Shown one piece after another: positions 44,535 to 55,082 of a stretch of DNA of 64,000 nt. Under the pieces are notes generated by a model that did not search any database, had not been told where the DNA came from, and saw nothing but the letters and a program-made list of their open reading frames with translations. Position 1 is the stretch's first letter. Every line of letters begins with the position of its first letter. The DNA lies in the NCBI GenBank assembly GCA_022495995.1, contig JAFEMH010002491.1, forward strand, positions 248,001 to 312,000, written 5' to 3'. This DNA comes from Adenophora triphylla var. japonica. Lineage: Eukaryota; Streptophyta; Magnoliopsida; Asterales; Campanulaceae. Position numbers and translations under genes: made by a program.

Positions 44535-47500
44535 CTAATGCTGACGCGGTCGATGATGAGGCGGTTGATGATGATGACGCGGTTGCTCTCTTGGTTGATT
44601 CACTTCCTGGTTGGGCAACTGCGGTCCTGATGATGGTCTGAAGGCTGAGCTTTCACCTCTGATATTTCTTCTTAAAGCTCTGAGGTCTTCAGCCTGCCTA
44701 GCAAGAGTGGTTTCAACAGTTCTGAGAGCGGTTACAGATTCAGCAGCAGCAGTTCCAACAGCATCAACTGATCTTGAGTTGGCATCAACACTGTCTTTAA
44801 TCTGAGAGGTGAATCCTTCAATGCAGGCCTTCAAGGAATTGTAGAATTTGAAGATCTCATCTGAATAGCTCTTGTTTGAGTAGATAGAGCATCTCTAAGC
44901 GGTTCCAGATCAACAGTCACATTCAGGTTGGACTTCAATTCCTTGATGGAGTTGTCTAGTTTGAGGTTGAAGCCTGCCTTGAGGTTCTCAAATCTGAAGG
45001 AGATATCATCATCAAAGGTTTTTACTTGCTCTTTGATACTGTCTCCCATTATGTTGAGGTCAACATTGATTACGTCTTTTAGGGAGTCCGGTTCACTAAA
45101 GATTTTTAGCCGCAAGTCATCCCGGAAGCGGTTTGGGAAGGAGCGGGCGAGGTTGAGGCTTGTTGCGGTTGGGTTTCTTGGAGGGTCTTCATGAAAGAAA
45201 TTAGTGCAGAGTTGGTGGCGGTGACAAACTCACTGGAAAGATTGGTGAGCATTTCATGAAGTTGTGATTTCGAAACAGCATCACCCATGACACTAAGCAC
45301 TCCTTTGGCTAAGTCTTCTTTGAAGCCTTGAAAGCACGCTGTAGCTGCGGTTTTGACGGCTTATTGATGCAGGTAGTTGAGGCAGTTTGAACTGTGGAAA
45401 TTATCTCCCCCTTAATGGCATCACTCAATTGGGCTTTCATGATTGCCAATTCAGTAGTTTGAGAGTCCACTTTGGAAAGAAGGATGCGGTTGGAGGCTTC
45501 CAGAGATTGATTGGAAGGCGACGGGGGCAAGGTTAGATTTTGTGAGCTTCAGCATATGCCCTTGGTTTACAACCAACTGTGATTGAATCAGTTGGAGGGT
45601 GAAAAGAATTTGGAGGTAGTCAGAAGGAGCGGTTTGAAGGGTTGGAATTTGGGTAATTGAGGGAGGAGGTTGAGATTGAGTTGGAGGGGCGGTTTGAGGT
45701 AAAGGGTTTAGGAGGGTTTGAAATATACGGCTGGCAGGGACAGTGAATTCAGAAGCGATTGAGTGAGGTATGGATAGTGGTTGGGGTAAAGGGGAAGGTG
45801 CGGTTGGGATGGCAGGAATTGGTGCGGTTGAAATAGGTGCGGTTTGAGGAGGTGGAATGTTTGAGGTTGGAATTCCAGAAGTGATAGGATTGGAATTTGA
45901 GGATGAACTGGTGGTGTGAACTTCAACAGAAGGGGATTTCTGTTGAGGAGGTGAAGTTTCTGGAATGGGAGAGGTTTGAGGAGGTGGGGTTGGAAGGCGG
46001 TCAGGAGTAGGAGAATTATGTTGGGGGGAATATTCAGGAGGTGGAGGAGTATTAACGCGGTTAGGGGATGGAGATCTATTGCGGTTTAGATTGGAAATAG
46101 AGATGGCTGGAGTGTGATGGGAATAAGGTGGTGATTGGGCGCGATTGGAATTTTGGATAGATGGGGAGCGGTTTGTTTTCTCAGGTGAGGGATTTTGGGA
46201 TTTGTTTTGGCTAGAAGAAGAGTAAGATTCTGAAAGGGATTTGGATGGTGTATGGGAAGTTGAATGAGAGGATGAAGAATGAGATGAAGGTGGGGATGGA
46301 GAAGGTTGGTTGCGAACTCGGTGAAGAAACCGCTTGGGGCCTTTGGTTGGGGTCCTTTTCTGAGCAATCTGCTTAACCCTCTTTGGTTTCTCCCCCTGAG
46401 CGGTTGCAGCTCTTTGCGGTTGAGGAGGAGAAAGCGGCTTTGGTGAAAGAGTTTTGGCTGGTGAGGAATGATGGGAGCGGTTAGGAGATTGAGGTGGTGT
46501 TGGGATAAGAGTTTGGGTTTGGGGTGGTTGAGAAGGTGGCGGTTGGGGAATAGGATCCTTGGTTTTTCCTGAGGCAGCACCCTTCTCAGCTTGCTTCTTC
46601 TTTATCCTCTCAATCTCAGCTTCATAGTAAGCAGCTAACTCCTCATCAGTCATCTTGGCTAGCTCAGCCTGAGTTTCTTTTGCCTTCTTGGCCTTGGCAA
46701 TCAATGGAGGAATAGTTGCATCCTCCTCTTCTTCTTCTTCTTCAACCACTTCATCCAGAAGTGTCATCTTTTCCTTTTCTTTCCTTGGCTTCTTACGGTG
46801 GGGCTGCACCGAGATGCACCACGCGGTTGGGTAGGTGCGGTTTTGGTTTTCTTCGGGAGCGGTTACGCGGGGGCTTTTCTCTTCTTTGTAACCGCTTTTG
46901 CGGCTTTAGTCGGGCCCTTGGCTGCGGTTGCGAGGTCATCTCAACAAAAGGTTCTTTGTGTTGGAAGGTATCAGCATCATAGAGAGCTCTGTAGTCATCA
47001 TTGCCAAAAGAGAATCTGAAGGAGTGTAAATTCTTGAGGCCTAAGGATTCTTCAACTCCCCAATGATAGCAAATGTCAGGGGTAGTAGTCCTCATATCTT
47101 CCAAGTGTTGATAATTCCCAAAGATGGCGGTCAGCAATCTACCAAAGGGTCTCCACCTGGTATGCACATCTTTGGTCTTTAGCTGGTAGGCATCAATCTT
47201 TGTGGCGGTTCTCTCATCAAGATCTTGGGCCAATGGAGCTTCATGCCAATGAAGATGGCACAGCAATACTGCCACTGATGAGAAGTAAAGTTGTTGTGGT
47301 TTCCTGTTTTCCCACATACAGACTTTCCAACTATGTAGCACAAATGGCTCATCAGTTCTCCAAACTCTCTCCTTGCTATCTTCTTGTAGGAGCCAGACAA
47401 GGAATCTAGCCTTCCAGTGAGAGTGGAGCAAGTAGCATCTTGGATCTCCTGGGATACTTCAACTGGAGCATTAGATACGTGGAAGTCAAAGGTGCCTCTG

Positions 47501-48730
47501 ATATCCAGGTAGTCAATAGAGACTTTGAATCCTTCTACAATTCCCACTAAGTTGGGGATCTTAGTTCCATCTGAAAGGACGGTCTCTCCCTTGACTGCGG
47601 TGCAGTAGAATTGATCAATGAACAAAGGGATGGTATAGGTTTCTTTGTTTGTTGAAGAGGGGAAGGATTCCTGAATCTCGCAACTTCTTAATCATCTCCC
47701 TTCCAAGAGCATCAGTCTGTAACTCAGGTTCGTTTATCTCCCAACCTGGTAGGAAATACTTGGAATTCTACAAAGAAAACACACAAGTTAGAACATTTTT
47801 AGGAAAATCACAGTTCTCAAGCGGTTGGTGCACATATGCGGTTGGCAATAGTGCGGTTTTGTAAATGAGAATTTCCAACCTCAAGGAAACTGTGAATACA
47901 AGTAGGAAAACAAATAAGAAAAACACAAAAGTATGTTTACTTAGTACGTGGCATTGTAATCCAAGGTTATCCCACACTGCAAGCGGTGCTTAGAGAGGAA
48001 GGTTATGGTGTCCAGCCTATATACTTAGTAATACTTAAGTAATTTCTAAGCATGCGGTTCAAAAGAATATGCGGTTCATATGATGCGGTTTTGAAACAAG
48101 AATTAATTCACTTATAAGTGCGGTTTCAAAACATAGCATGCGGTTCTAATGATGCGGTTCAAACATGCAAAAACAGAATCAAGATTTCAAAAATTTTCTA
48201 AGTATGGAAAACAAGATTGAGAATTAGGTTAAACCAAAACATATCAAATTTCTGAAAACGAAGATGAACAGTTACATGAGTGCATGAAGAACACGAAGAA
48301 CATCAAGAACAGATATTTGAAGAATGTTAACCAAAATGAACAAATAACATGTCAAAATGATCACATTGAGCAGTAGATTAACAATATAACAATAAAAATC
48401 ATTACTTTACTCAGAATCACCCAGAAAATGAAGAAATCATAAAGTGGGTTTTCGAAACAAAAATTTTCAAAAATTCCAAATCAGTGTCCTAGATGATCAT
48501 TGATCATGAAATAAAGTTGATAATCTGAATCATAAGCATAATCCGAGCATAACCCAAAAATTTTCATCCAAAATAATCAAGAAATGAAGTGTTAATAAGC
48601 AAAAATCAGATTATGGGTTCGAAACCTTCAAAGTTCATCAATGGCAGTTCTAAGGGATGATTTGTAGAATATTAAGAAAATTTAGGGTTAGAAATCATAC
48701 CATATCGAAGATAGGTTGTTTGGGTGCCAT
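44535..48730 (-). CDS. Copia B additional ORF 3' of pol, probably two exons, frameshifted
   Basis: The proposed start is the ATG at 48730 (MAPKQPIFDM), a 30-nt first exon with donor GTATG at 48700. The acceptor TTTGTAG is at 47768 and exon 2 continues in phase (NSKYFLPGWEINEPELQTDA). Next come TYTIPLFIDQFYCTAVKGET and MKLHWPKIL (after a shift near 47690), LLTAIFGNYQHLEDMRTTTP (after another near 47200), a basic stretch, an acidic run (EVVEEEEEEEDATIPP, 46750) and an AEIERIKKKQAEKG helix. A 250-residue Pro/Ser/Gln-rich region follows, then coiled-coil-like segments to 44535 (SIKEQVKTFDDDISFRFENL). No membrane helix is evident, so the position is env-like but the protein is not. Compare the corresponding ORF of element A. 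Confidence 0.6.
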
Positions 48731-48863
48731 TGACTTGAAGAGATTTAAAGCTTTTAAATGCAGATTACGAAAAGAGAAGAAGGTTTTGGTGAAGCACTGA
48801 CACTTGAAGGTACAAGGTCAGAGAAGACAGTTCGTAAAAGTTTGAAAAGGTGAGATATGTCTT

Positions 48864-48873
48864 CTATATATAG
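48864..48873 (-). promoter_or_regulatory. TATA box of the copia B additional ORF
   Basis: CTATATATAG (self-complementary), read as CTTTCCTATATATAGAAGAC on the minus strand, about 134 bp upstream of the ATG at 48730. It suggests a subgenomic transcript. Confidence 0.5.
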
Positions 48874-49339
48874 GAAAGGTTTAGGGTTTGGCAGTTGAAA
48901 GGACAGTTTAGTTTCACCAACTCAGTGAATCATTGCAAACCATGCACCCTTTCAGCTTCAACACATCAACCAATGACGGCTGACATGAAGGCCATTTAAT
49001 GCTAATGTTCCCTTTGCATTGAATGCTCTTTAAAATTTAAATTTTCGTGGGAAAACATTTGCAAATAAACCCTTAAAGAAAAAATAAGGACTGAAAAATA
49101 AATAAAAGGAATTTGAACAGTTTTTTTTTTTTTTTTAATAACTATAAGTAAAAGTAAAGATAGAAAATACTCCAGGTTGAAATGCGGTTGAGATCCAAGC
49201 GGTTGAGCTGCAGCATGCGGTTTGAGTGAAGCGGTTGGCTGCAGTGCGGTTGGATATACTTGCGGTTTGATGCACGCGGTTCAACAGTGGAATTGAAACT
49301 ATACTTAACACACAAGTTAGTTAATAAAAAGTATGAAAT
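48874..49339 (-). other. Copia B spacer between pol and the additional ORF
   Basis: Non-coding. 49180-49285 carries seven GCGGTT-type hexamers within about 105 bp. The region upstream of the TATA box may hold promoter elements. Confidence 0.5.
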
Positions 49340-52189
49340 TTATTTAAGTTCAAGCATACCCATTTCTCCTCTAAGGAATGAAAACCTCTTGGAGTCAAGA
49401 GCTTTGGTGAGGATATCAGCAATCTGGTTGTCTGTCCCCACGTACTCTAAATGGATATTCCTCTTCTCCACATGGTCTTTGAGGAAATGATACTTGATAT
49501 CAATATGCTTGGTCTTGGAATGCATGACAGGGTTGTTGGAGACTGAAATTGTTGAAGTGTTGTCGCACATGATCGGGCAATTTCCTTCTTCAATTCCATA
49601 GTCCACCAACTGCTGCTTCATCCAAAGGATTTGACAGCAACAACTACCAGCAGCAATATACTCAGCCTCTGTGGTAGACACTGAAACTGAAGCTTGCTTC
49701 TTGCTGGCCCAAGCAACTAGTCTATTTCCAAGGAAATGACAAGTACCACTAGTGCTTTTCCTGTCAATAGTGCAAGCTGCATAATCTGCATCTGAATAAC
49801 CTACTAGATCGAAGTTCGAATCTTTGGAATACCAAAGTCCAAGGTTAGTGGTTCCAGATAAATAGCGGATTATACGCTTGACTGCAATAAGATGTGCTTC
49901 TCTAGGATCTGCTTGGTAGCGAGCACATACACAGACACTAAACATGATATCGGGCCTACTAGCAGTTAAGTAAAGTAATGAGCCGATCATACCTCGATAT
50001 AAAGTTTGATCAACTTTCTTACCTTTGAGATCCTTATCTAGCTTATTGCCGACGGCCATAGGCGTATCATATGCTTTAGCATTTTCTAATTCAAACTTCT
50101 TTATCAACTCCTTAGTGTATTTGGCTTGGCTGAGGAAAATACCTTCTTCACATTGCTTGATTTGAAGCCCGAGGAAGAATGTTAATTCTCCCATCATGCT
50201 CATCTCAAACTTGCTTTTCATTAGCTTCTCGAAACGCTTACAAAGCAACTCATTAGTAGAACCAAAAATAATATCATCAACATAAATTTGAACAAGTAAA
50301 GTATGCTCATTATATTTGGCAATAAAAAGAGTTGTATCAATTTTACCTCGTTTAAATCCTTTTTCTAGTAAAAATTTAGAAAGAGTCTCATACCATGCCC
50401 TTGGAGCTTGCTTAAGTCCATACAAAGCTTTCTGGAGTTTGTAGACATGATTTGGAAATTTGGAGTCTTCAAATCCAGGCGGTTGGGCAACATACACGGT
50501 CTCTTGCAGTTCGCCGTTGAGGAATGCACTCTTTACGTCCATTTGATATAACTTGAAATGCTTGAAAGAGGCGTAGGCTAAGAAGATTCTGATAGCTTCC
50601 AATCTTGCAACTGGAGCAAAAGTTTCATCATAATCAATTCCTTCTTCTTGCCTATATCCTTGTGCAACCAACCTTGCTTTATTCCTAGTGATGCTTCCAT
50701 TCTCGTCCATCTTATTCCTAAAGACCCACTTAGTTCCTATCACTCCTTGATCCTGAGGTCTAGGCACCAAAGTCCAGACCTTGCATCTTTCAAACTGGTT
50801 GAGTTCTTCTTGCATAGCAACGACCCAACTGGAATCTTGGAGTGCTTCATCAATCTTCTTGGGTTCAACTTGAGATAAAAGCGAAGTATGCTCGTCATAG
50901 TTTGATCTCCTTGTTTGAACACCGGAAAACAGATCACCAATCACATTTGTGAGGGGGTGACTGCTGACTTCACGAACCTCTGGGGGTAAGTCTGGTTGGA
51001 CTGAGGTTTGCTGAAGATCTTCAATTGGAACGTCGTTAGATCCTTCAGTGAAGTCATGGAATGTAAGTTGACGAAGAGGTTCTATAAGCTGGATAGGGGA
51101 ATTCTCAACTTCTTCTTCCCTAGGAGTTGCATCTGGAGTAGGAACTTCAGGTGCGGTTTCAAAGGTGCGGTTTGAGGGAATTTCAGTTGAAGGTGCTGGA
51201 TTTTGCGGTTGAGGTTCAGGTGCGGTTTGAGATGGTTCACCTGTTTCATTATGCTCAACAAAATCATCAGCAACATTTGGAGCCAAATGTGTCTCAAGGA
51301 GAGAATGCTCATCAAAAGTAACATGGACATACTCAACTATTTTTAAACTAGTTTTATTGAAAACACGAAAAGCTTTTGAATGTTTAGCATACCCAACAAA
51401 AATACCTTCGTCGGCTTTGGCTCCGAATTTACCTCTATTTTCTCTTCCGTTGTAGAGGACAAAACATTTGCAGCCAAAGATCTTGAAGAATGCAATGTTG
51501 GGGGTTCTTCCTCGCCAAAGCTCATAGGGAGTCTTGTTATAGGTTTTGTTGATGAGTGAGCGGTTCTGAGTGAAGCATGCGGTATTGATTGCTTCAGCCC
51601 AAAAATACTGAGGTAGCTTCGCTTCAGATATCATTGTCTTTCCAGCCTCAATCAACGTCCTATTCTTCCTTTCCACAACCCCATTTTGTTGTGAAACACC
51701 AGCTGTGGAAAAATTGTGATCAATCCCATGGTCATCACAATACTGAGCAACACCGTTGTTCTTAAATTCCGTTCCATTATCTGATCGAACACTAACGATG
51801 TCGTCTTCTTTTTGAGTTTGGAGCCGTCTGAATAGTGCGGTGAGAATCTCATAACAATCATCTTTGGAAATCATCATCTCAACCCACGTATATCTTGAGT
51901 AATCATCCACCACCACTAAGGTATATCTATTTCCTCCAATGCTGGCAGTGGTTACGGGTCCAAACAAATCTATGTGAAGCAATTGTAAGCATCTTGAAGT
52001 TGAAGGAGCGGTCTTGCTGGTGAAAGACGACGCGGATCGCTTACCCAGCCGGCATGCACTGCATTTCTCAAGATGGTGGTCGGCCACTTTGGGTAAACCA
52101 CGAACGAGGTTTTCCCTACCAATCTTTGCAAGATACTTGAAGTTCAAGTGGCTCAACCTCTTGTGCCATAGCCAACTATTTTCGCTCAC
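49340..52189 (-). CDS. Copia B pol: GAG-pre-integrase, integrase, RT, RNase H (intact frame)
   Basis: 949 codons without a stop. In order: pre-integrase zinc domain [17 protein letters not shown] and [10 protein letters not shown] (residues about 6-55). Integrase with [25 protein letters not shown] and [12 protein letters not shown], giving the D, D, E triad (about 70-180). A Pro/Thr/Glu linker (about 300-440). RT with [40 protein letters not shown] and the catalytic [11 protein letters not shown] (about 635). RNase H with [39 protein letters not shown] and [17 protein letters not shown] (about 800-945). It ends MGMLELK. It copies the element RNA into DNA in cytoplasmic particles and inserts it in the nucleus. 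The first Met is internal; the protease lies just upstream in another frame. Catalytic motifs appear intact. Confidence 0.97.
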   Translation of the reverse strand: MSENSWLWHKRLSHLNFKYLAKIGRENLVRGLPKVADHHLEKCSACRLGKRSASSFTSKTAPSTSRCLQLLHIDLFGPVTTASIGGNRYTLVVVDDYSRYTWVEMMISKDDCYEILTALFRRLQTQKEDDIVSVRSDNGTEFKNNGVAQYCDDHGIDHNFSTAGVSQQNGVVERKNRTLIEAGKTMISEAKLPQYFWAEAINTACFTQNRSLINKTYNKTPYELWRGRTPNIAFFKIFGCKCFVLYNGRENRGKFGAKADEGIFVGYAKHSKAFRVFNKTSLKIVEYVHVTFDEHSLLETHLAPNVADDFVEHNETGEPSQTAPEPQPQNPAPSTEIPSNRTFETAPEVPTPDATPREEEVENSPIQLIEPLRQLTFHDFTEGSNDVPIEDLQQTSVQPDLPPEVREVSSHPLTNVIGDLFSGVQTRRSNYDEHTSLLSQVEPKKIDEALQDSSWVVAMQEELNQFERCKVWTLVPRPQDQGVIGTKWVFRNKMDENGSITRNKARLVAQGYRQEEGIDYDETFAPVARLEAIRIFLAYASFKHFKLYQMDVKSAFLNGELQETVYVAQPPGFEDSKFPNHVYKLQKALYGLKQAPRAWYETLSKFLLEKGFKRGKIDTTLFIAKYNEHTLLVQIYVDDIIFGSTNELLCKRFEKLMKSKFEMSMMGELTFFLGLQIKQCEEGIFLSQAKYTKELIKKFELENAKAYDTPMAVGNKLDKDLKGKKVDQTLYRGMIGSLLYLTASRPDIMFSVCVCARYQADPREAHLIAVKRIIRYLSGTTNLGLWYSKDSNFDLVGYSDADYAACTIDRKSTSGTCHFLGNRLVAWASKKQASVSVSTTEAEYIAAGSCCCQILWMKQQLVDYGIEEGNCPIMCDNTSTISVSNNPVMHSKTKHIDIKYHFLKDHVEKRNIHLEYVGTDNQIADILTKALDSKRFSFLRGEMGMLELK

Positions 52190-52233
52190 ATTCTTAGCTA
52201 CAAAACAGAGATTAGTAATACTACATGCATAAT

Positions 52234-52580
52234 TTAGATCAATAATGTAAATATTACTCTTACGAATCCTGTGAGTAGGGTGACGCCGTAAATGCTATCT
52301 TTGATGAAGCAATTTGATGACGTGAAGTTGCAAAGCATTCCTTTGTCGCAAAATTGAGAAATTGAAAGGAGGTTGTGCTTGAGTCCATCGACAAGAGAAA
52401 CCTTCTCAATAGTTAGATTTCCTCTCCTTATCACACCATATCCAATGGTCTTGCCTTTGTTGTTGTCACCAAAGGTTACAGACGGACCACTTGCTTCAAC
52501 GACATCTTCAAGTAATGATCTATCTCCAGTCATATGTCTTGAGCAGCCACTGTCAAGATACCATTCATTATCTTAGAATG
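52234..52580 (-). CDS. Copia B protease segment
   Basis: [20 protein letters not shown] (about 52515-52572) holds the D-S-G active site and the usual C-x2-HMTG. It is followed by [37 protein letters not shown] and an open frame to 52234. A shift between 52234 and 52189 separates it from pol. It processes the Gag-Pol polyprotein. Confidence 0.85.
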
Positions 52581-52874
52581 ACCAGCCATGAAAGCAGAGG
52601 ACCTGAAATGTAAACATTAAGAGCGAGGTCCCCCTTTATTCCTTGGGTCCTGAAGTTCGCAACCCTTTACGACCCACACCCGCTTGGAGAAGGAGGTTTA
52701 CTCTTCCTGGCATTGGATGTGAACCGCAAAAGGCATTCTGCTGACCTTGTGACCTAAACCATTACACATAGAACATTTATAATAGCTACAAGCTTCATGA
52801 GGTTTTACTAACTCCTTACTCTACTTAGGAGTTGCATGCGGTTTGGGACAAGGAAGCGGTTTTGGAGGAGCGAT
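52581..52874 (-). pseudogene. Copia B gag-protease junction, poorly preserved
   Basis: Short fragments in different frames between the coiled-coil gag tail and the protease. A second zinc-knuckle-like patch may lie near 52740-52790 (minus strand; codons for C-x-x-C-N-G-L-G-H are recognisable), but frames change here. Confidence 0.4.
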
Positions 52875-53654
52875 TCAGGCTAAGAGTCCGGGCGAGATAA
52901 AGGGAACAGGCTTTGGTTTGACCACGTATTTCCTGGGAATGCTATTCCTGCTTTTGAGGGCGGGAGGAGCGGTCGAAGAAGATGCGCGGTCGAGACTGGA
53001 GTTGGCAGCACCACCTTTTCCACCAGGAGCGGTTGGAGCAGGTATGCGACCAATTCCATAAGCCATTTCCTCTTCAGCTGCTTCCACAGAATCCTTAGGT
53101 TTCAACACAGAATTCTTTCCATATTGCTTTCCTTTAGGGTAGACATAATTTATTTGTCGTCCTTTACCCTTTCCTTTAGCATGCTTCCCCTTAGGAATTT
53201 CTTTAGTTAGTTCCAAAATTTCCTCATCCTTTTCACTCGAGGATGCACACTTCTCCTCTTCCTTAGATCCAAAACCTAGGCCTTCCTTAATTCCAGGAGG
53301 AACTTGGGAGTCCATGATTTTATCCTTGGTGGATTGAGACTTGAGCCACGAATCAATAATCTTTTGGAGATCGTTGATTTGGGTTACCAAGTCATCATTC
53401 CGGAGTTGAAGTGCAGCAACCTTAGTTTCAAGGATGCGGTTCTGATCAGCAAGAGGAGACATACTTCTGATTTGGTCCTTAAGATTTGAAATTTCAGACC
53501 TCATCACAGGTTTTCTCCGTCTTGTACGATTAAGTTCATCATGAGCTAAGCTTAAGGCTTTCTTAAGATTAGAGAATTGATGGATCACCATTTCAGCTTC
53601 CTTGAACATCCTTTCATGTTCCATGGGAGAAACCTCTTCCACCACCTTTTTCAA
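52875..53654 (-). CDS. Copia B gag C-terminal coiled-coil segment
   Basis: A 259-residue frame. Residues 1-115 form an extended coiled coil (KEAEMVIHQFSNLKKALSLA, LKDQIRSMSPLADQNRILET, NDLVTQINDLQKIIDSWLKS). Then follow charged sequence, a basic cluster (PKGKHAKGKGKGRQINYVYP) and a Pro/Ser/Ala-rich tail. Long gag proteins with coiled coils after the zinc knuckle are characteristic of Sireviruses. It is out of frame with the knuckle. Confidence 0.65.
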   Translation of the reverse strand: MKKVVEEVSPMEHERMFKEAEMVIHQFSNLKKALSLAHDELNRTRRRKPVMRSEISNLKDQIRSMSPLADQNRILETKVAALQLRNDDLVTQINDLQKIIDSWLKSQSTKDKIMDSQVPPGIKEGLGFGSKEEEKCASSSEKDEEILELTKEIPKGKHAKGKGKGRQINYVYPKGKQYGKNSVLKPKDSVEAAEEEMAYGIGRIPAPTAPGGKGGAANSSLDRASSSTAPPALKSRNSIPRKYVVKPKPVPFISPGLLA

Positions 53655-54057
53655 AATTTTCTTTGGAATGGCTTTTGAAGGTGGAGCAGTTTTAGATGAG
53701 AAAATGGGACGTGAATACGAACAATTTCCTATCTTAACGCTAGGGTAAGTTTAATATCATCATCCAATTTATAATTTGGAAGTTTTGCAAAAACCTCCTT
53801 TTCCTCCATATCGTGCAACTCAAATGATTCGTAATCCGAGTCATCGGAAGCTTCGCAATTAAGCGAGAGGTTAACCTCTTCGGTTTCACCGTCACTTCCA
53901 TCCTCAGAATCTGTTTCAATCCAAGTTGCTAATTCCTTGGAATTCTCTTCCTCCTCGGACCATTCCCTTACGATGAGAAAATTTCGAAGGAAAAGTTTTC
54001 TTTTTCATGTATTCATATTTAAATTTGTGGACACTTTCCGGATGCAAAGTGGCCAGG
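53655..54057 (-). pseudogene. Copia B gag interior, acidic, frameshifted
   Basis: Linker between zinc knuckle and coiled coil. Recognisable acidic codon runs occur around 53815-53990 (plus-strand TTCCTCCTCGGA, TCATCGGAAGC), in several frames. Confidence 0.45.
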
Positions 54058-55027
54058 TTACCTACAGTTGTAGCAAACCAAGTCACTCTTCTTCTTTGTA
54101 TCTGCAGCCCTAGAAAATGTTGCAGGAGGTTTGCCTTTTGAAAATAATTTTGTGAGAGGTTTTGAAGATTTTCTAAATTTTTGGAATCTTTTCACAAACA
54201 TGGCAAAATCATCATCATCCATCTCGATGAGTGATGAGGTTGATATGGAAGGATCGGATGGTTTGATTGGATGTGGATGGTTTCTCCTCATGTTCCACTA
54301 CGGACATAGAAAGCGATTTGGTTTTCCCTTCTATCTCTTCAATATGATTTAATTTAAGTTCATAGACTCTAAGATTGGCATACAAGTTACTTAACGACCA
54401 AGTACCCAATACTTTGGAGTCTTCTAGAGAGGTAGCCTTATTTACCCATCTAGAACCTAAAGCAGATAGGAAAGTCATATTGATTTCCTTATCGGTTAAA
54501 GTTTTACCAAGAGATCTACAAGCATTAACTACCTCAACATAGCGATCGTAGGTTTGACGCAAGGTTTCGTTGGATTTTCTGTTGAAGTTGTTGTAGGATC
54601 TTTCAACAGTGTATAATTTGTTTTCCTTGCACTCTTCGTCACCTTCGAGGTAGCTCTCTATGGCATCCCATATCTGCTTTGCGGTTTTGAGGTACATCAC
54701 TTTCTGTAGAGTTGATACGGGGAGGGTTCCAGAAATGATGAACCTCGCCTTGCTGTCCAAGGCAACTAATCTCTTCTCTTCATCCGACCACTCTTCTTTT
54801 GGCTTTTTGACCTCTGGAATTGTTGCACTGGTGGTTGCATCTGTGTTGGCCTTCATTGGAACTAACGGGCCATTGATCACGCACTCCACCAGCATTTCAT
54901 CTATAGTTTCCAAATGAATAAGCATTCGGCACTTCCAGATGTCAAAGTGGTCTTCGTCCAACATTGGAATGTGTGAATAGTTAACAGTAGTCATTGTCTT
55001 TGAGGTTACCATATTGAATCGGCACAC
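54058..55027 (-). pseudogene. Copia B gag capsid and zinc knuckle, with frameshift and stop
   Basis: The frame 55027-54215 (270 residues; likely Met 14 residues in, TVNYSHIPMLDEDHFDIWKC) is the UBN2/copia gag domain: HFDIWKCRMLIHLETIDEML, KTAKQIWDAIESYLEGDE, NETLRQTYDRYVEVVNACRS, WSLSNLYANLRVYELKLN. A shift near 54260 leads to DDDDFAMFVKRFQKFRKSSK and the zinc knuckle C-YN-C-R-stop, where a TAA at 54058-54060 stands in place of the expected codon; PGHF and the last Cys follow in the same frame. Full-length Gag cannot be made as read. Confidence 0.85.
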
Positions 55028-55068
55028 AAGCTGTTAAGCTTGAAAAACAGTGGGTTTAAAATGTGTTA

Positions 55069-55080
55069 GCTCTGATACCA
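55069..55080 (-). other. Primer binding site of copia B (initiator tRNA-Met)
   Basis: Minus-strand TGGTATCAGAGC, a perfect 12-nt match to the usual copia primer site, 2 bp inside the 5' LTR. Confidence 0.93.
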
Positions 55081-55082
55081 CT

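Noticed and set aside
44535..48730. Envelope glycoprotein for the copia B extra ORF
   Set aside because: The position fits the Sirevirus env-like gene, but I see no signal peptide, membrane helix or cleavage motif. Only a globular part, Pro/Ser-rich linkers and coiled coils are visible.
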